Of a DNA stretch of 64,000 nt, positions 35,068 through 44,573 are shown in pieces. Numbering within the stretch: position 1 is the first letter of the stretch; each line of letters opens with the position of its first letter. This DNA is from Verrucomicrobiota bacterium. Lineage in GTDB: Bacteria; Verrucomicrobiota; Lentisphaeria; Oligosphaerales; Oligosphaeraceae. The translations under genes and the position numbers were made by a program. The DNA is taken from positions 49,271 through 113,270 of the forward strand of contig JAGVUR010000209.1 of assembly GCA_019136135.1 (NCBI GenBank). Direction: 5' to 3'. The notes under the pieces were generated by a model. That model searched no databases, had not been told where the DNA came from, and was given only the letters and a program-made list of their open reading frames with translations.

Positions 35068-35354
35068 ACTAGTTTAGCCGATTGACTGGTCCCATGGCAT
35101 CAAGTGTTTTTTGGGCTAAATTTCCCGAACCTCTCAAAAACAGCCATAAAAAAACAATCCGTAGGGAAAATGTCCTTGGGACAAGGTGTTTTTGAAAAAT
35201 TTGTGACAAATTTGGATTTTTTCGCTCAAGTTGCTGGAAAAATTTTCATATAAACTTACATTAATAAGCAAAATAGTTTATTGGATCATTAAAAAACATG
35301 TGTTGATTCGTTTTATTGTTCAAAAAAGCACAAAAGAAGTCAAGGGGGTAGCAA
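35068..35354. other. AT-rich intergenic region before the DeoR regulator
   Basis: This stretch holds the small hairpin CCTTG-GGA-CAAGG near 35172-35184 and AT-rich sequence that should contain the promoter of the regulator gene. I could not pick a convincing -35/-10 pair, and no RNA gene is visible. Confidence 0.4.
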
Positions 35355-36134
35355 ATGGCCCAGCACCAGCATAGAATAATGACCTTTGAGCGTGAGCAGC
35401 GTATTATGCAGATGCTTCGCGAAAATGAGTTTATGACCGTTGCGGGTTTGAGTAAGGAGCTAGGGATGTCCGAGGCGACTATACGCCGCGACCTGATGTC
35501 CATGGCTGAGCGTGGCATGCTTGAGCGTTTTCACGGCGGCGCCGCCTTGAGGACTGGCGTTGTCAGCGAGTTGCTCTACACGGACAAGGAAGGGTTGTGC
35601 CGTGCTGCGAAGTCATCGATTGCCGCGGCAGCCCTTGAATTGATTGAGGACAATGACATCATCTACTTGGATGGTGGCAGCACGGTCATGGCGTTGGCTC
35701 GCTTGCTTGAGAAGCGTCGCGGCTTGACGATTGTGACGAATTCCCTGATGGCTGCGTCGTTGTTGATGGAGAGCCAGCATCGTCTGATATTGACAGGTGG
35801 CGAGTTCCGTCCGATTAGCCGCACATTGGTCGGTCCCTTGTCTGCCCCGATATTGGAAGGTTTGAGTGTTGACAAGGCGTTCATGGGCACGATGGGGTTT
35901 ACGGTTGGGGAAGGGATGAGCACCAGCGACGCAGGCGAGGCATTCACCAAGACCCAGGTCATGAAGCGTGCGCGGGAAGTCATCCTGCTGTGCGATCGTA
36001 CGAAGATGGGCAAGACCTCTTTCGTCCGTTGTGGCGAAGTAAGTGACATCGACGTGTTGGTGACCGATTCTCTGAACGAAGAACTGTTCAACGCACTGAC
36101 CGAAGCGAACATCCGTATAGTCTGTGGCAAGTAA
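35355..36134 (+). CDS. DeoR-family transcriptional regulator
   Basis: This 259-residue protein has an N-terminal helix-turn-helix (REQRIMQMLRENEFMTVAGLSKELGMSEATIRRDLMSMAERGML) followed by the DeoR sugar-phosphate sensing domain (DIIYLDGGSTVMALARLL, TIVTNSLMAASLL, LILTGGEFRPISRTLVGP, KAFMGTMGF, VILLCDRTKMGKTSFVRCG). Members respond to phosphorylated sugars. AAGGGGG lies six bases before the start. It is 40 bases upstream of the dehydrogenase-complex genes on the same strand, so it probably controls them. Confidence 0.9.
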   Translation: MAQHQHRIMTFEREQRIMQMLRENEFMTVAGLSKELGMSEATIRRDLMSMAERGMLERFHGGAALRTGVVSELLYTDKEGLCRAAKSSIAAAALELIEDNDIIYLDGGSTVMALARLLEKRRGLTIVTNSLMAASLLMESQHRLILTGGEFRPISRTLVGPLSAPILEGLSVDKAFMGTMGFTVGEGMSTSDAGEAFTKTQVMKRAREVILLCDRTKMGKTSFVRCGEVSDIDVLVTDSLNEELFNALTEANIRIVCGK

Positions 36135-36174
36135 GCCGATTGTTGTTTAATAGGTATTAAGAGGAACTGAGATT

Positions 36175-37557
36175 ATGGCGACTGCGATTGTGATGCCGAA
36201 GGCCGGGAATTCCGTTGAGGAATGTCTATTGTCGAAATGGCGAATCAAGGTAGGCGATGTCATTGCCGAGAAAGACATCATCTGCGATATTGAGACTGAC
36301 AAGTCAGCCATTGAGGTGGAAGCTTCCGCTGGCGGTACGGTTTTGGCTTTGTTTGGTTCGGAAGGGGATTTGATTCCTGTTCTTCAGACGATTGTCGTGG
36401 TAGGGAATCCCGGGGAAGATTTCAGCGCATTGGTTCCTGGTGGCGCTGAAGCGGCTCCTGCCGTTGCACCAGCTCCCGCAGCTGCGGAAGTGGTCGTGGA
36501 AGCTGCGCCTGTCGCGACGGCGGCTCCTGCTGCCGCAGTTGCAGGCGACAATGCGCCGATGAGCCCGCGCGCCAGGAAGTTTGTTGCGGAGCATCCGTTT
36601 GTGGTGCCCAAGATTGCCGGCAGCGGAGCCGGTGGTCGAATCATCGAGGCTGATGTGGAAGCCGCCTACAGGACGAGTCCGAAGCTGAGTTCTGCGGCAG
36701 CCGCCATGCTGGCAGATGGAGTCGCCGCTCCGGCCGCAGGTACCGGTCCTGGTGGGATGATTCTCGCCAGTGACATGGGCAAGCCTGCGGCGGCGCCCGC
36801 GCCTGCGGCGAAACCTGCTGAAGCTCCTGTTGTGGCGGCATCGCCTGCCACGGAAGACGTTGTGACCGAGAAGCCCTTCACGCAGATCCGCAAGATCATC
36901 GCCAAGCGGTTGCATGAATCCTTGGCTACGATGGCTCAGTACACGCTCAATGCGGAAGCCGACGTGACGGGACTCCTGGAACTGAGAGCCAAGATCAAAG
37001 ACAACGGCGAAAAGCTGGGCTTGGCGAATATCAACATCGGAGACATGGTGATGTACGCCGTTATCAAGGCGCTCCAGAAACATCCGGAAATCAATGGCGA
37101 GTTTGCGGACAATGTCGTCAAGCTCCATAGCTCCGTCAATATGGCTTTTGCCTGCGATACCCCGCGTGGCTTGATGGTTCCCGTGCTCCACAATTCCCAG
37201 AACATGTCATTGGCGGAAATGTCGAAGACCGTGAAGGTTCTGGCGAAGCAAGCCAACGACGGCAACCTGAACCCAGATTTGATGGCTGGAGGCACATTCA
37301 CGGTATCGAATCTTGGTACCTTCGGGATTACCACGTTCACGCCAGTCGCCACCGCGCCTCAACTGGCGATTTTGGGTGTTGGCAAGACGTTGTTGCGTCC
37401 TGTCCGCACCAAGTCCGGCGAAGTCGTGTACAAGGATTACATGCAGTTCTCGTTGACGTTGAACCACATGGTCGTTGATGGCGCACCGGGTGCGCGTTTC
37501 CTTCAGACCTTGACGAACATCATCGAGAATTTCGAGTTGGTTTGCATTGCAGGTTAA
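36175..37557 (+). CDS. 2-oxoacid dehydrogenase E2 (dihydrolipoamide acyltransferase)
   Basis: This 460-residue protein has one lipoyl domain with the modified lysine K43 in ETDKSA. An Ala/Pro linker follows, then a peripheral subunit-binding domain (MSPRARKFVAEH...GSGAGGRIIEADVEAA) and a partial second copy of similar sequence (SSAAAAMLADG...GTGPGGMILASDMG). The catalytic acyltransferase domain ends in LNHMVVDGAPGARFL, where H431 and D435 are catalytic. Whether the substrate is pyruvate, acetoin or a branched-chain acid cannot be fixed by sequence. The order E2-E3-E1 is unusual. Confidence 0.9.
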   Translation: MATAIVMPKAGNSVEECLLSKWRIKVGDVIAEKDIICDIETDKSAIEVEASAGGTVLALFGSEGDLIPVLQTIVVVGNPGEDFSALVPGGAEAAPAVAPAPAAAEVVVEAAPVATAAPAAAVAGDNAPMSPRARKFVAEHPFVVPKIAGSGAGGRIIEADVEAAYRTSPKLSSAAAAMLADGVAAPAAGTGPGGMILASDMGKPAAAPAPAAKPAEAPVVAASPATEDVVTEKPFTQIRKIIAKRLHESLATMAQYTLNAEADVTGLLELRAKIKDNGEKLGLANINIGDMVMYAVIKALQKHPEINGEFADNVVKLHSSVNMAFACDTPRGLMVPVLHNSQNMSLAEMSKTVKVLAKQANDGNLNPDLMAGGTFTVSNLGTFGITTFTPVATAPQLAILGVGKTLLRPVRTKSGEVVYKDYMQFSLTLNHMVVDGAPGARFLQTLTNIIENFELVCIAG

Positions 37558-37572
37558 GAGGAGGAGTTGAAG

Positions 37573-38919
37573 ATGGTTGACTTGATTGTAATTGGCGCAG
37601 GTCCTGGCGGATACGAGGCAGCCGCCTATGCCGCGAAGCTCGGCAAGAAAGTTGTGTTGTTCGAGAAGAACGAACTGGGCGGGACCTGCCTTAACGTAGG
37701 CTGCATCCCGACCAAGACTCTGTTGCGTTCGGCGCGTGCCTTGGAGGATTGCCGCGAGGCGGATCGCTATGGTGTCAGCGGCGCGGGAGCTGCCGTATTG
37801 GATATGAAGGCGGTCCAGGCGCGGAAGCAGGCTTTGATTGGAACGCTTACGAAGGGAATCGCCGGAATGCTGAAGCGCGGTGGCGTCGAAGTCATCAAGG
37901 CCGAGGCGAAACTGGCCGGCAAAGGCAAAGTCGTTGCCGGCGGCAAGGAATACGAAGCCGCCAACATCCTGATCGCAACGGGTTCTGTTCCCGCGTGTCC
38001 GCCGATTCCCGGGCTGAGGGACAACCCCAAGGTCTTGGATTCAACAGGAATCCTCGCATTGGATACTATCCCCGAACGGCTGGTGGTCATTGGCGGCGGA
38101 GTCATCGGACTCGAATTCGCGTCCTTCTTCGCAACTGTTGGAAGCAAGGTCACGATCGTTGAGATGCTGCCAAAAATCGCCCCGATCGTCGACGAGGAGA
38201 TTTCCAAGAAGCTGATGGCAGAGATGAAGAAGCTGGGCATTGTCTTCAATCTCTCCTGCAAGGTCGAGAAGATTGACGGCAACGTTCTCACGTTTACGGA
38301 TCCCGAAGGCAAGCAGCAGCAGATCATCGGCGACTACATCCTCAGCGCCATCGGTCGCTCGCCGGTGCTAAAGGGAATCGGGCTTGAGGAAGCCGGAGTC
38401 GATTTCGATCGTCGCGGTGTCAAGGCCGACGAGTTTGGCAAGACGAACGTCCCCGGCATTTGGGCATGTGGCGACGTTACAGGCCGTTGCTTGCTGGCCC
38501 ACGCCGCGACCCGCGAGGGCATCGTGGCGGTCCACAATATGTTTGGCATTCCCGATCGCATGCGCTACAGCGCGATACCTTCGGTGATCTACACGCATCC
38601 CGAGGTCGCCCAGGTGGGCGCTACCGAGGAAGAGCTGAAGGCGAAGGGGATTGCCTATCGCAAGGCCGTCATGCCGATGGCGATTGCCGGTCGCTTCATG
38701 GTCGAAAATGATGGCAAGGCCGGTACTGTGAAGGTATTGGTTTCCGAGAAGTACGGTCAGATTTTGGGCGTTCATATGATTGGCGGTTGCTGCGGCGAGT
38801 TCATCGCCAGCGCGTCGGCAATGGTCGAAACCGAGCAATGCGTCGATGACGTTCGCCAGATCGTGTTCCCGCATCCGACTACTTCGGAAGCGTTGAGGGA
38901 AACGATTTTGCATGCGTAA
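37573..38919 (+). CDS. lpdA: Dihydrolipoyl dehydrogenase (E3)
   Basis: This 448-residue flavoprotein has FAD site VIGAGPGGYEAA, redox disulfide GGTCLNVGCIPTK, NAD site VVIGGGVIGLEFASFF, GDVTGRCLLAHAA, and the C-terminal catalytic HPTTSE. It reoxidises the lipoyl groups of E2. I prefer the ATG at 37573, six bases after GGAGGAG, over the TTG at 37567. The gap after the E2 gene is 15 bases. Confidence 0.95.
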   Translation: MVDLIVIGAGPGGYEAAAYAAKLGKKVVLFEKNELGGTCLNVGCIPTKTLLRSARALEDCREADRYGVSGAGAAVLDMKAVQARKQALIGTLTKGIAGMLKRGGVEVIKAEAKLAGKGKVVAGGKEYEAANILIATGSVPACPPIPGLRDNPKVLDSTGILALDTIPERLVVIGGGVIGLEFASFFATVGSKVTIVEMLPKIAPIVDEEISKKLMAEMKKLGIVFNLSCKVEKIDGNVLTFTDPEGKQQQIIGDYILSAIGRSPVLKGIGLEEAGVDFDRRGVKADEFGKTNVPGIWACGDVTGRCLLAHAATREGIVAVHNMFGIPDRMRYSAIPSVIYTHPEVAQVGATEEELKAKGIAYRKAVMPMAIAGRFMVENDGKAGTVKVLVSEKYGQILGVHMIGGCCGEFIASASAMVETEQCVDDVRQIVFPHPTTSEALRETILHA

Positions 38920-38967
38920 GTTGATTTGTTGAAGATAACCAGGTTTCATTCAGAAGGAAATTGAAAG

Positions 38968-41427
38968 ATGACGAAGGCATTGGAAATTTATCCGGAAGAA
39001 CTGTTCAAGGCAGGGAAGATCGAGTTTACTCCGATTGACGTTTGCGCATACAACAAGACTCTTGCGGAAGAGAAAAAGCTCTTCACGAAAGACGAGTTTG
39101 TGACGATTTATCACGACATGATGATTTTGCGCACGTTCGAGACCGTGATCAACGAGCTGAAGCTCAAGGGCGAGTACAAGGGCGTAAAGTACAACCATGC
39201 CGGTCCCGCGCACTTGTCGATGGGGCAGGAAGCTGCCGCCGTTGGTCAAGCCTATAGCTTGGATGTGGACGACCATACTTTTGGTTCTCACCGCAGCCAC
39301 AGCGAAATTCTCGCCAAGGGCTTGAGCGCAATCCGCAAGCTGGATGACGCCAAGCTCCAGAAGATCATGGAAGGCTTCTTCGGCGGCGCGACGCTGAAGG
39401 TCGTCGAAAAGTGCGGTTGCAAGGACGTCAAGGATTTGGCCAGGCACTTCTTGATTTATGGTGCATACGCTGAAATCTTTGCTCGCGTGACTGGCTTCAA
39501 CAAGGGCTGGGGCGGTTCGATGCACTGCTTCTTCACTCCATTTGGCATTTATCCGAACAACGCGATTGTCGGCGGTTCAGGTTCGGTTTCACCTGGCGCT
39601 GCGTTGTTCAAGCGCGTCAACCGCAAGCCCGGCATCGTCGTCTGCAACATTGGCGACGCATCGTTCGGTTGCGGTCCCGTTTGGGAAGGCATGATGTTTG
39701 CCGCCATGGATCAGTACCGCACGTTGTGGGATGCCGAGCTTGGCGGCGGCCTGCCACTGTTGGTGAACTGCTTCAACAACCAGTACGGCATGGGTGGACA
39801 GACGCGCGGCGAGACCATGGGGTACGACTTCTTGGCGCGTATCGGCGCCGGTGTCAACCCCGACCAAATGCATGCGGAACGCGTCAATGGCTACAATCCG
39901 TTGGCGGTCATCGATGCGGTCGCACGCAAGAAGAAAATCCTTCTTGACGGTCGCGGTCCTGTATTGCTGGACGTTGTGACCTATCGTCTTGGCGGCCACA
40001 GCCCGTCCGATGCATCCAGCTACAGAACCAAGGAAGAGCTGGATCGCTGGATTGCCGCAGACGCGATTCCCGCCTACTACAACAAGTTGGTGGATGGGAA
40101 GATTGCGAAGGCAGCGGAACTGGATCAGGTTTGCGAAAGCGTGGAAAACCTGGTGTTCGATATGTTCAAGATGGCTATCGATCCAGAAATCTCGCCCTAT
40201 GAAGAACCCGGTTCCAAGTTCATCGAAGGCGTTACGTTCTCCAATCAAAAGATCGAGTCCTTTGACGATCGTACTCCCGAATTGCTTCAGCCCATTGAAG
40301 AGAACGAGCAGTACAAGCGTATCCAGGGCAAGAAGCGCTTCGGTCTTGACGAAAATGGCAAGGCATACTCGAAGATGCAGGTCTATAATTTCAACGACGC
40401 CGTATTCGAAGCGATGGTTCATCGCTACTCGAAGGATCCTACGATGGTTGCGTTCGGCGAGGAAAACCGTGACTGGGGCGGCGCATTTGCCTGCTATCGC
40501 GGCTTGACGGAACTGTTGCCGTACCATCGCCTGTTCAATTCCCCGATCAGCGAAGCCGCAATCGTCGGCGCGGCAGTTGGCTACGCCTTGTGCGGTGGCC
40601 GCGTGGTTTGCGAGCTGATGTACTGCGACTTCCTGGGGCGCGCTGGCGACGAAGTGTTCAACCAACTGTCCAAGTGGCAGGCCATGTCCGGCGGCATCCT
40701 GAAGATGCCCGTCGTCCTGAGAATTTCCGTTGGATTCAAGTACGGTGCCCAGCACTCGCAGGATTGGTCCGCACTTGTGAACCATATTCCTGGACTGAAG
40801 ATCGTCTATCCGGTCACGCCCTACGATGCCAAGGGATTGCTCAACTCCGCTTTGGTGGGAACCGACCCCGTGGTCTTCCTCGAAAGCCAGAAGCTCTACG
40901 GGCAGGGCGAGGAATTCCACAAGGGTGGAGTGCCTGAAGGCTACTATGAAATCCCAATCGGGGAACCCGATGTGAAGAAGGCAGGAAAGGATATCACCCT
41001 GCTGACCTTTGGTCCCGCGCTCTATGTGGCGCTGGATGCCGCCAAGGAATTGGCCAAGTACGGGATGGACGCAGAAGTGATCGACCTCCGCTCCATCAAT
41101 CCTCTTAACTATGACAAGCTGATCGAATCCGTCAAGAAGACAGGCAAGCTCGTTTTGGTGAACGAAGCCGTCGAACGCGGCAATGTCATGCACAATATCG
41201 CCGCAAACTTGACGCAGTTCTGCTTCGACTACCTTGATGCGCCTCCCGCCATCATCGGCTCCCACAACTGGGTCAGCCCAGCTGCCGAGCACGAGAAGGA
41301 ATACTTCCCGCAGCCAAGCTGGATCCTGGATACGATCCATGAACGCATCATGCCGCTCAAGGGCTATACCCCCGAAACCAACAGGACTTTGGGCGAACTC
41401 CAGCGCGGAGCAAAACTCGGCCTGTAA
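38968..41427 (+). CDS. 2-oxoacid dehydrogenase E1, fused alpha and beta subunits
   Basis: This 819-residue protein joins an E1-alpha part and an E1-beta part. The alpha part (about residues 45-420) has HLSMGQEAAAVG, DDHTFGSHRSHSEILAKG, and the thiamine-PP motif GDASFGCGPVWEG...NCFNNQYGMGGQ. The beta part (about residues 480-819) has VAFGEENRDWGGAFACYRGL, NSPISEAAIVGAAVGYALCGGR, QHSQDWSAL and VYPVTPYDAKGLL. Such fused E1s occur for branched-chain or pyruvate complexes in several phyla. With E2 and E3 upstream it completes an operon that converts a 2-oxoacid to acyl-CoA, CO2 and NADH. AAGGA is nine bases before the start. Confidence 0.93.
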   Translation: MTKALEIYPEELFKAGKIEFTPIDVCAYNKTLAEEKKLFTKDEFVTIYHDMMILRTFETVINELKLKGEYKGVKYNHAGPAHLSMGQEAAAVGQAYSLDVDDHTFGSHRSHSEILAKGLSAIRKLDDAKLQKIMEGFFGGATLKVVEKCGCKDVKDLARHFLIYGAYAEIFARVTGFNKGWGGSMHCFFTPFGIYPNNAIVGGSGSVSPGAALFKRVNRKPGIVVCNIGDASFGCGPVWEGMMFAAMDQYRTLWDAELGGGLPLLVNCFNNQYGMGGQTRGETMGYDFLARIGAGVNPDQMHAERVNGYNPLAVIDAVARKKKILLDGRGPVLLDVVTYRLGGHSPSDASSYRTKEELDRWIAADAIPAYYNKLVDGKIAKAAELDQVCESVENLVFDMFKMAIDPEISPYEEPGSKFIEGVTFSNQKIESFDDRTPELLQPIEENEQYKRIQGKKRFGLDENGKAYSKMQVYNFNDAVFEAMVHRYSKDPTMVAFGEENRDWGGAFACYRGLTELLPYHRLFNSPISEAAIVGAAVGYALCGGRVVCELMYCDFLGRAGDEVFNQLSKWQAMSGGILKMPVVLRISVGFKYGAQHSQDWSALVNHIPGLKIVYPVTPYDAKGLLNSALVGTDPVVFLESQKLYGQGEEFHKGGVPEGYYEIPIGEPDVKKAGKDITLLTFGPALYVALDAAKELAKYGMDAEVIDLRSINPLNYDKLIESVKKTGKLVLVNEAVERGNVMHNIAANLTQFCFDYLDAPPAIIGSHNWVSPAAEHEKEYFPQPSWILDTIHERIMPLKGYTPETNRTLGELQRGAKLGL

Positions 41428-41452
41428 GAGCGTCTGATTGACGAACAAGTTT

Positions 41453-41489
41453 CCCCAAGGAATGGCAAGTAAGCCGCCGCTCCTTGGGG
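41453..41489 (+). terminator. Hairpin after the E2-E3-E1 operon
   Basis: CCCCAAGGA pairs with TCCTTGGGG over a 19-base loop, 26 bases after the E1 stop codon. It lacks a T-tract, so its role as a terminator is uncertain. Confidence 0.45.
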
Positions 41490-41601
41490 GGATGATGTGA
41501 CATTGTGCGAAGGTCGTTCCGACGATGCGGCAGGCGACTTTCGCACATCGTGTTTTCCAGATACGAATGTCTGGACGCTAGTATCTCTTGGAGTTTTTGG
41601 A

Positions 41602-42633
41602 ATGGAATCAAGCGAATTGGGCCAACGACGCGACTTGGCGGTCGGCTATTTTGGCAACGGCGATTTTATTGGGTCTTGCCAACGTTTCATCCACCGTCTT
41701 TCGGAGGTTTTTTTCTCTTGGCCTGGCATCTTGAGTTGTCGTCCCGATCCAGTGCTTGACGACGAGTACAAGGCGCGGTTGCTTGAAGCCTTGCGCTGGT
41801 GTCGTGCCAAGGGGATGAAGTTGGACACGTTGTTCAACTGCAACTGCTATGGCGAACGCGCTGTAAGCACAAGCTTGCGCGACCAGGTGCTTGGGGTGCT
41901 GGATGAAATGGGGAACCTTGGCCTCTTCCCCGACGTGGTGACAACGACATCGCCCTTCATTGCCGCAATGATCCGCAGAACTTTTCCCAAGATTGAACTT
42001 CGTGGCTCCGTAAATCTTCGTGTCCACGGCACGACAGGTTTCCAGTACTTGCTGGAGGATTTTGATTCCTTTTACTTGAGTCGCGAGCATCATCGCGATT
42101 TCGACTACCTGCAGGCATGCGCCGAGTGGGCATGTTCCCAGGGCAAGGTCGTCTGCATGCAAGTCAATAGCGGATGCCTCCGGGAATGCCCGTACCAGCA
42201 ATTCCATGACAATATGCACGGACACGACAGGCGCCGGCAAAGCCAGGAAGGAAAAGCCTTGGATTTCGAAGTCTTCCTCTGCAAAAAACATTATTCCAAG
42301 GGAAACCTTGTTGATTTTATCAAGGCGACCTGGATTCGACCGGAGGATGTGCGCTTCTACCGTCCATATGTCAGCACCTTCAAGCTGGCTACAAGAAACG
42401 TGACTTGCCCCGAGAAAATCCTCGAGGCGTATGCCAAGGAATCCTATTCGGGAAATTTGCTTGAATTGATGGATCCAAACATCGCACCCCTGTTCCCAAA
42501 CCTGATCCTGGAAAATTCCCTGTTCCCGGAAGATTGGGCAACTAGTGGAATCGGAGCAACATGTGGACAAAATTGCGTGAATTGCGGAAAATGCCAGGCA
42601 ATTCTCGACAAGGTGACCGTAAGCCGATACTGA
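41602..42633 (+). CDS. U32-peptidase-like, Cys-rich (probable Fe-S) protein
   Basis: This 343-residue protein resembles the U32 'peptidase' family (UbiU/UbiV, YhbU type). There is a barrel with GSVNLRVHGTTGFQYL and SFYLSREHHRDFDYLQACAEWA, then VNSGCLRECPYQQFHDN and RPEDVRFYRPYVSTFKLATR. The C-terminal ATCGQNCVNCGKCQ cluster, with C183/C187-type cysteines in GCLREC, could hold a [4Fe-4S] centre as in UbiU/V. It starts at an ATG with GGAG eight bases upstream. I am confident of the cysteine clusters, but less so of the family. Confidence 0.5.
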   Translation: MESSELGQRRDLAVGYFGNGDFIGSCQRFIHRLSEVFFSWPGILSCRPDPVLDDEYKARLLEALRWCRAKGMKLDTLFNCNCYGERAVSTSLRDQVLGVLDEMGNLGLFPDVVTTTSPFIAAMIRRTFPKIELRGSVNLRVHGTTGFQYLLEDFDSFYLSREHHRDFDYLQACAEWACSQGKVVCMQVNSGCLRECPYQQFHDNMHGHDRRRQSQEGKALDFEVFLCKKHYSKGNLVDFIKATWIRPEDVRFYRPYVSTFKLATRNVTCPEKILEAYAKESYSGNLLELMDPNIAPLFPNLILENSLFPEDWATSGIGATCGQNCVNCGKCQAILDKVTVSRY

Positions 42634-42669
42634 AATATCCGACTTTTCCCCGCAAAAAACAACACAAAT

Positions 42670-42749
42670 CCAAGGCGAAATTTTGCCTTGGTTCAGGTAC
42701 GGGCACCCGGGGTGCTCGTACTCAAGCGATGTCGCCGCTAAAGCGGCGA
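42670..42749. repeat. REP-like three-hairpin repeat
   Basis: CCAAGGC-GAAATTTT-GCCTTGG (42670-42691), GGTACGGGCACCCGGGGTGCTCGTAC (42696-42721) and TCGCCGC-TAAA-GCGGCGA (42732-42749) follow each other between convergent genes. The second and third parts recur in the same order at 54144-54200 and 54634-54690. A degenerate GTCGGAC stretch follows at 42774-42800. Confidence 0.8.
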
Positions 42750-42803
42750 AACTGGGGCGTTTCTAGCCAAGTGGGTCGGGCGTGTCGGACGGGTTGGGCG
42801 TTT

Positions 42804-44573
42804 TCAGTGTTGCGGGATTGTGGTTGGTAGCATTCTATCGATTGCGTGCAGGAGCGTGTTCTTGAGGAGTGGCGCTGCAATTCTGCCTCCTCCTCCTGCG
42901 GATTCGACGATGCAAACCCCGATGATTTTGGGGTCGTTTGCCGGTAGTGCCGCTATTGCCCAAGCATGTGGTTTTTGGTTTGGTGCGTGATCGGCGGTTC
43001 CTGTTTTCGCCAAGACGTCAATGCCTGGGATCTGCAAAGCCTTTCCAGTTCCGTATTGCGTGCATCCGAGCATTCCAATCTTGATCGGAGTGGCGATTTC
43101 AGGGGGGAGTTCGAAGGTTTCGGGGATTTGATCCATTCTCGAGATGATGAGCCTTGGAGTGAAAATTCTGCCTGTGGTGATTGCGCAGGTGTAGACGGCC
43201 ATCTGAAGTGGCGTGACAATCCATTCTCCTTGGCCAATGGCGGCGTTGACGGCATCGCCTAGATGCCAAACGGAATCCTTGCGATGCTTGGAAACCCAGT
43301 CGGGCGTAAATGCAATGCCGGCTTTCTCGTGTCGCCAAAGGATTGTGTTGGGTGATTTTCCGAATCCAATGTAGGGCGCAATTTCGTTGACGCCCGATTT
43401 GCCGAGTCGGCGTCCGACTTCGCAGAAGTACGTGTTGCAAGAGAGGGCGATTGCCGTGGGGAGGGTGACGTATCCGTGTCCGTCCTTGGCAGAACAGGCG
43501 ACTGTTTTCGTTGGGGTCAACTGATAGTATCCTGGGCAGTAAATGGGTTCGCTTGGCGTGATTACTTTTTTCTGGAGTGCTGCGATGGCGAAGAGCGGCT
43601 TGATTGTCGAGCCTGGGGGATAGAATCCCGCGATGGCTCGATTGACGAATGCGCCTGGGAGCTGGTTGTCAGCCTGTGTTGGCGGCAATGCGAATGCGGG
43701 GCATGACGCAAGTGCGAAGATTTCGCCGTTTTGAGCGTCCATGATGACGATTGCGCCGCTAAGATCATTGTCAAGCAGTTGTTCTTCAGCGGTTTGCTGT
43801 AGTTTGATGTCGATGGTCAGCGCTACATCGTTTCCGGGGATTGCCTGTTGTGTCTTTACGGTATCGTATCTATATGTAAAGACATCTGTATGAATGATTT
43901 GGAATCCATTCGACCCTCTGAGCTGGTCATTGCAAGCGAGTTCGATACCTGTTTGTCCGACGAGTTCCCTTGCATTGAGTTGTTTGATCGTTTCGTCTTG
44001 GTCGATTGGCGCCTTGTGAGATGCGAATCCCCTGATGTGTGTTGCGCTGTTTGGGAATTCGTATGTTCTGTTCCAAGAGAGGACGAGTTCGACCTCTGGG
44101 AAATTGTGCTTGTTTGCGGCGAGTCTGGTGAGTTCTTCCTTTGTCGGTTTTTTCCAGATTGTGAAAGGGAGCGGTGCGTTTTGCTTGAGGTGTTTTAGGA
44201 TTTGCTCTTTTGTCGGTCTATTTTGGTATGCATTGGGTCCGAGCAGTGCTCCGAGTTCCGAGATTCTTGCCGAGACCTTGTTAATTGTCGCGGTTCTTGT
44301 ATCCCTCGGGTCTCTGATTTTTTCGATTCTGAGCGCGATATCGTATTCTGGCTGGTCCGAGTTAAGGACGACTGCATTTCTGTCAATGATCGATCCTCTT
44401 TTAGCAGGAACGAACGTGACCATGGTTTGTTGTTGCTTGCTTCGTTCGAGCAAGTCGTCGCTGGCGGCGAGTTGAATCCAGGCGACATATGCCGCGAGTG
44501 CGGCGAGCAGCACGATTGCGCCAGTTCTCAGTGCCCTGCAATGGTATAGGAGTTTCGGTCTATTCGTCTTCAT
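42804..44573 (-). CDS. mrdA: Penicillin-binding protein 2 (elongation transpeptidase)
   Basis: This 589-residue protein has one N-terminal membrane helix (RTGAIVLLAALAAYVAWI), the PBP dimerisation domain (KRGSIIDRNAVVLNSD, RELVGQTGIELACNDQLRG), and the transpeptidase domain. The active serine is in PPGSTIKPL (about residue 321), with SxN in SCNTYF and KTGTAD (about residue 522). It crosslinks peptidoglycan during cell elongation with RodA and MreC/D. The ATG at 44571-44573 overlaps the mreD end by 14 bases; a TTG at 44585 is the alternative. Confidence 0.93.
   Translation of the reverse strand: MKTNRPKLLYHCRALRTGAIVLLAALAAYVAWIQLAASDDLLERSKQQQTMVTFVPAKRGSIIDRNAVVLNSDQPEYDIALRIEKIRDPRDTRTATINKVSARISELGALLGPNAYQNRPTKEQILKHLKQNAPLPFTIWKKPTKEELTRLAANKHNFPEVELVLSWNRTYEFPNSATHIRGFASHKAPIDQDETIKQLNARELVGQTGIELACNDQLRGSNGFQIIHTDVFTYRYDTVKTQQAIPGNDVALTIDIKLQQTAEEQLLDNDLSGAIVIMDAQNGEIFALASCPAFALPPTQADNQLPGAFVNRAIAGFYPPGSTIKPLFAIAALQKKVITPSEPIYCPGYYQLTPTKTVACSAKDGHGYVTLPTAIALSCNTYFCEVGRRLGKSGVNEIAPYIGFGKSPNTILWRHEKAGIAFTPDWVSKHRKDSVWHLGDAVNAAIGQGEWIVTPLQMAVYTCAITTGRIFTPRLIISRMDQIPETFELPPEIATPIKIGMLGCTQYGTGKALQIPGIDVLAKTGTADHAPNQKPHAWAIAALPANDPKIIGVCIVESAGGGGRIAAPLLKNTLLHAIDRMLPTTIPQH

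Noticed and set aside
35068..35354. Riboswitch or small RNA before the DeoR gene
   Set aside because: Only one small hairpin and AT-rich sequence are seen, with no conserved aptamer pattern I can recognise.
39589..41448. 619-codon minus-strand open frame opposite the E1 gene
   Set aside because: It is a mirror of the E1 codon pattern, has no ribosome site or known family, and lies wholly opposite a confirmed gene.
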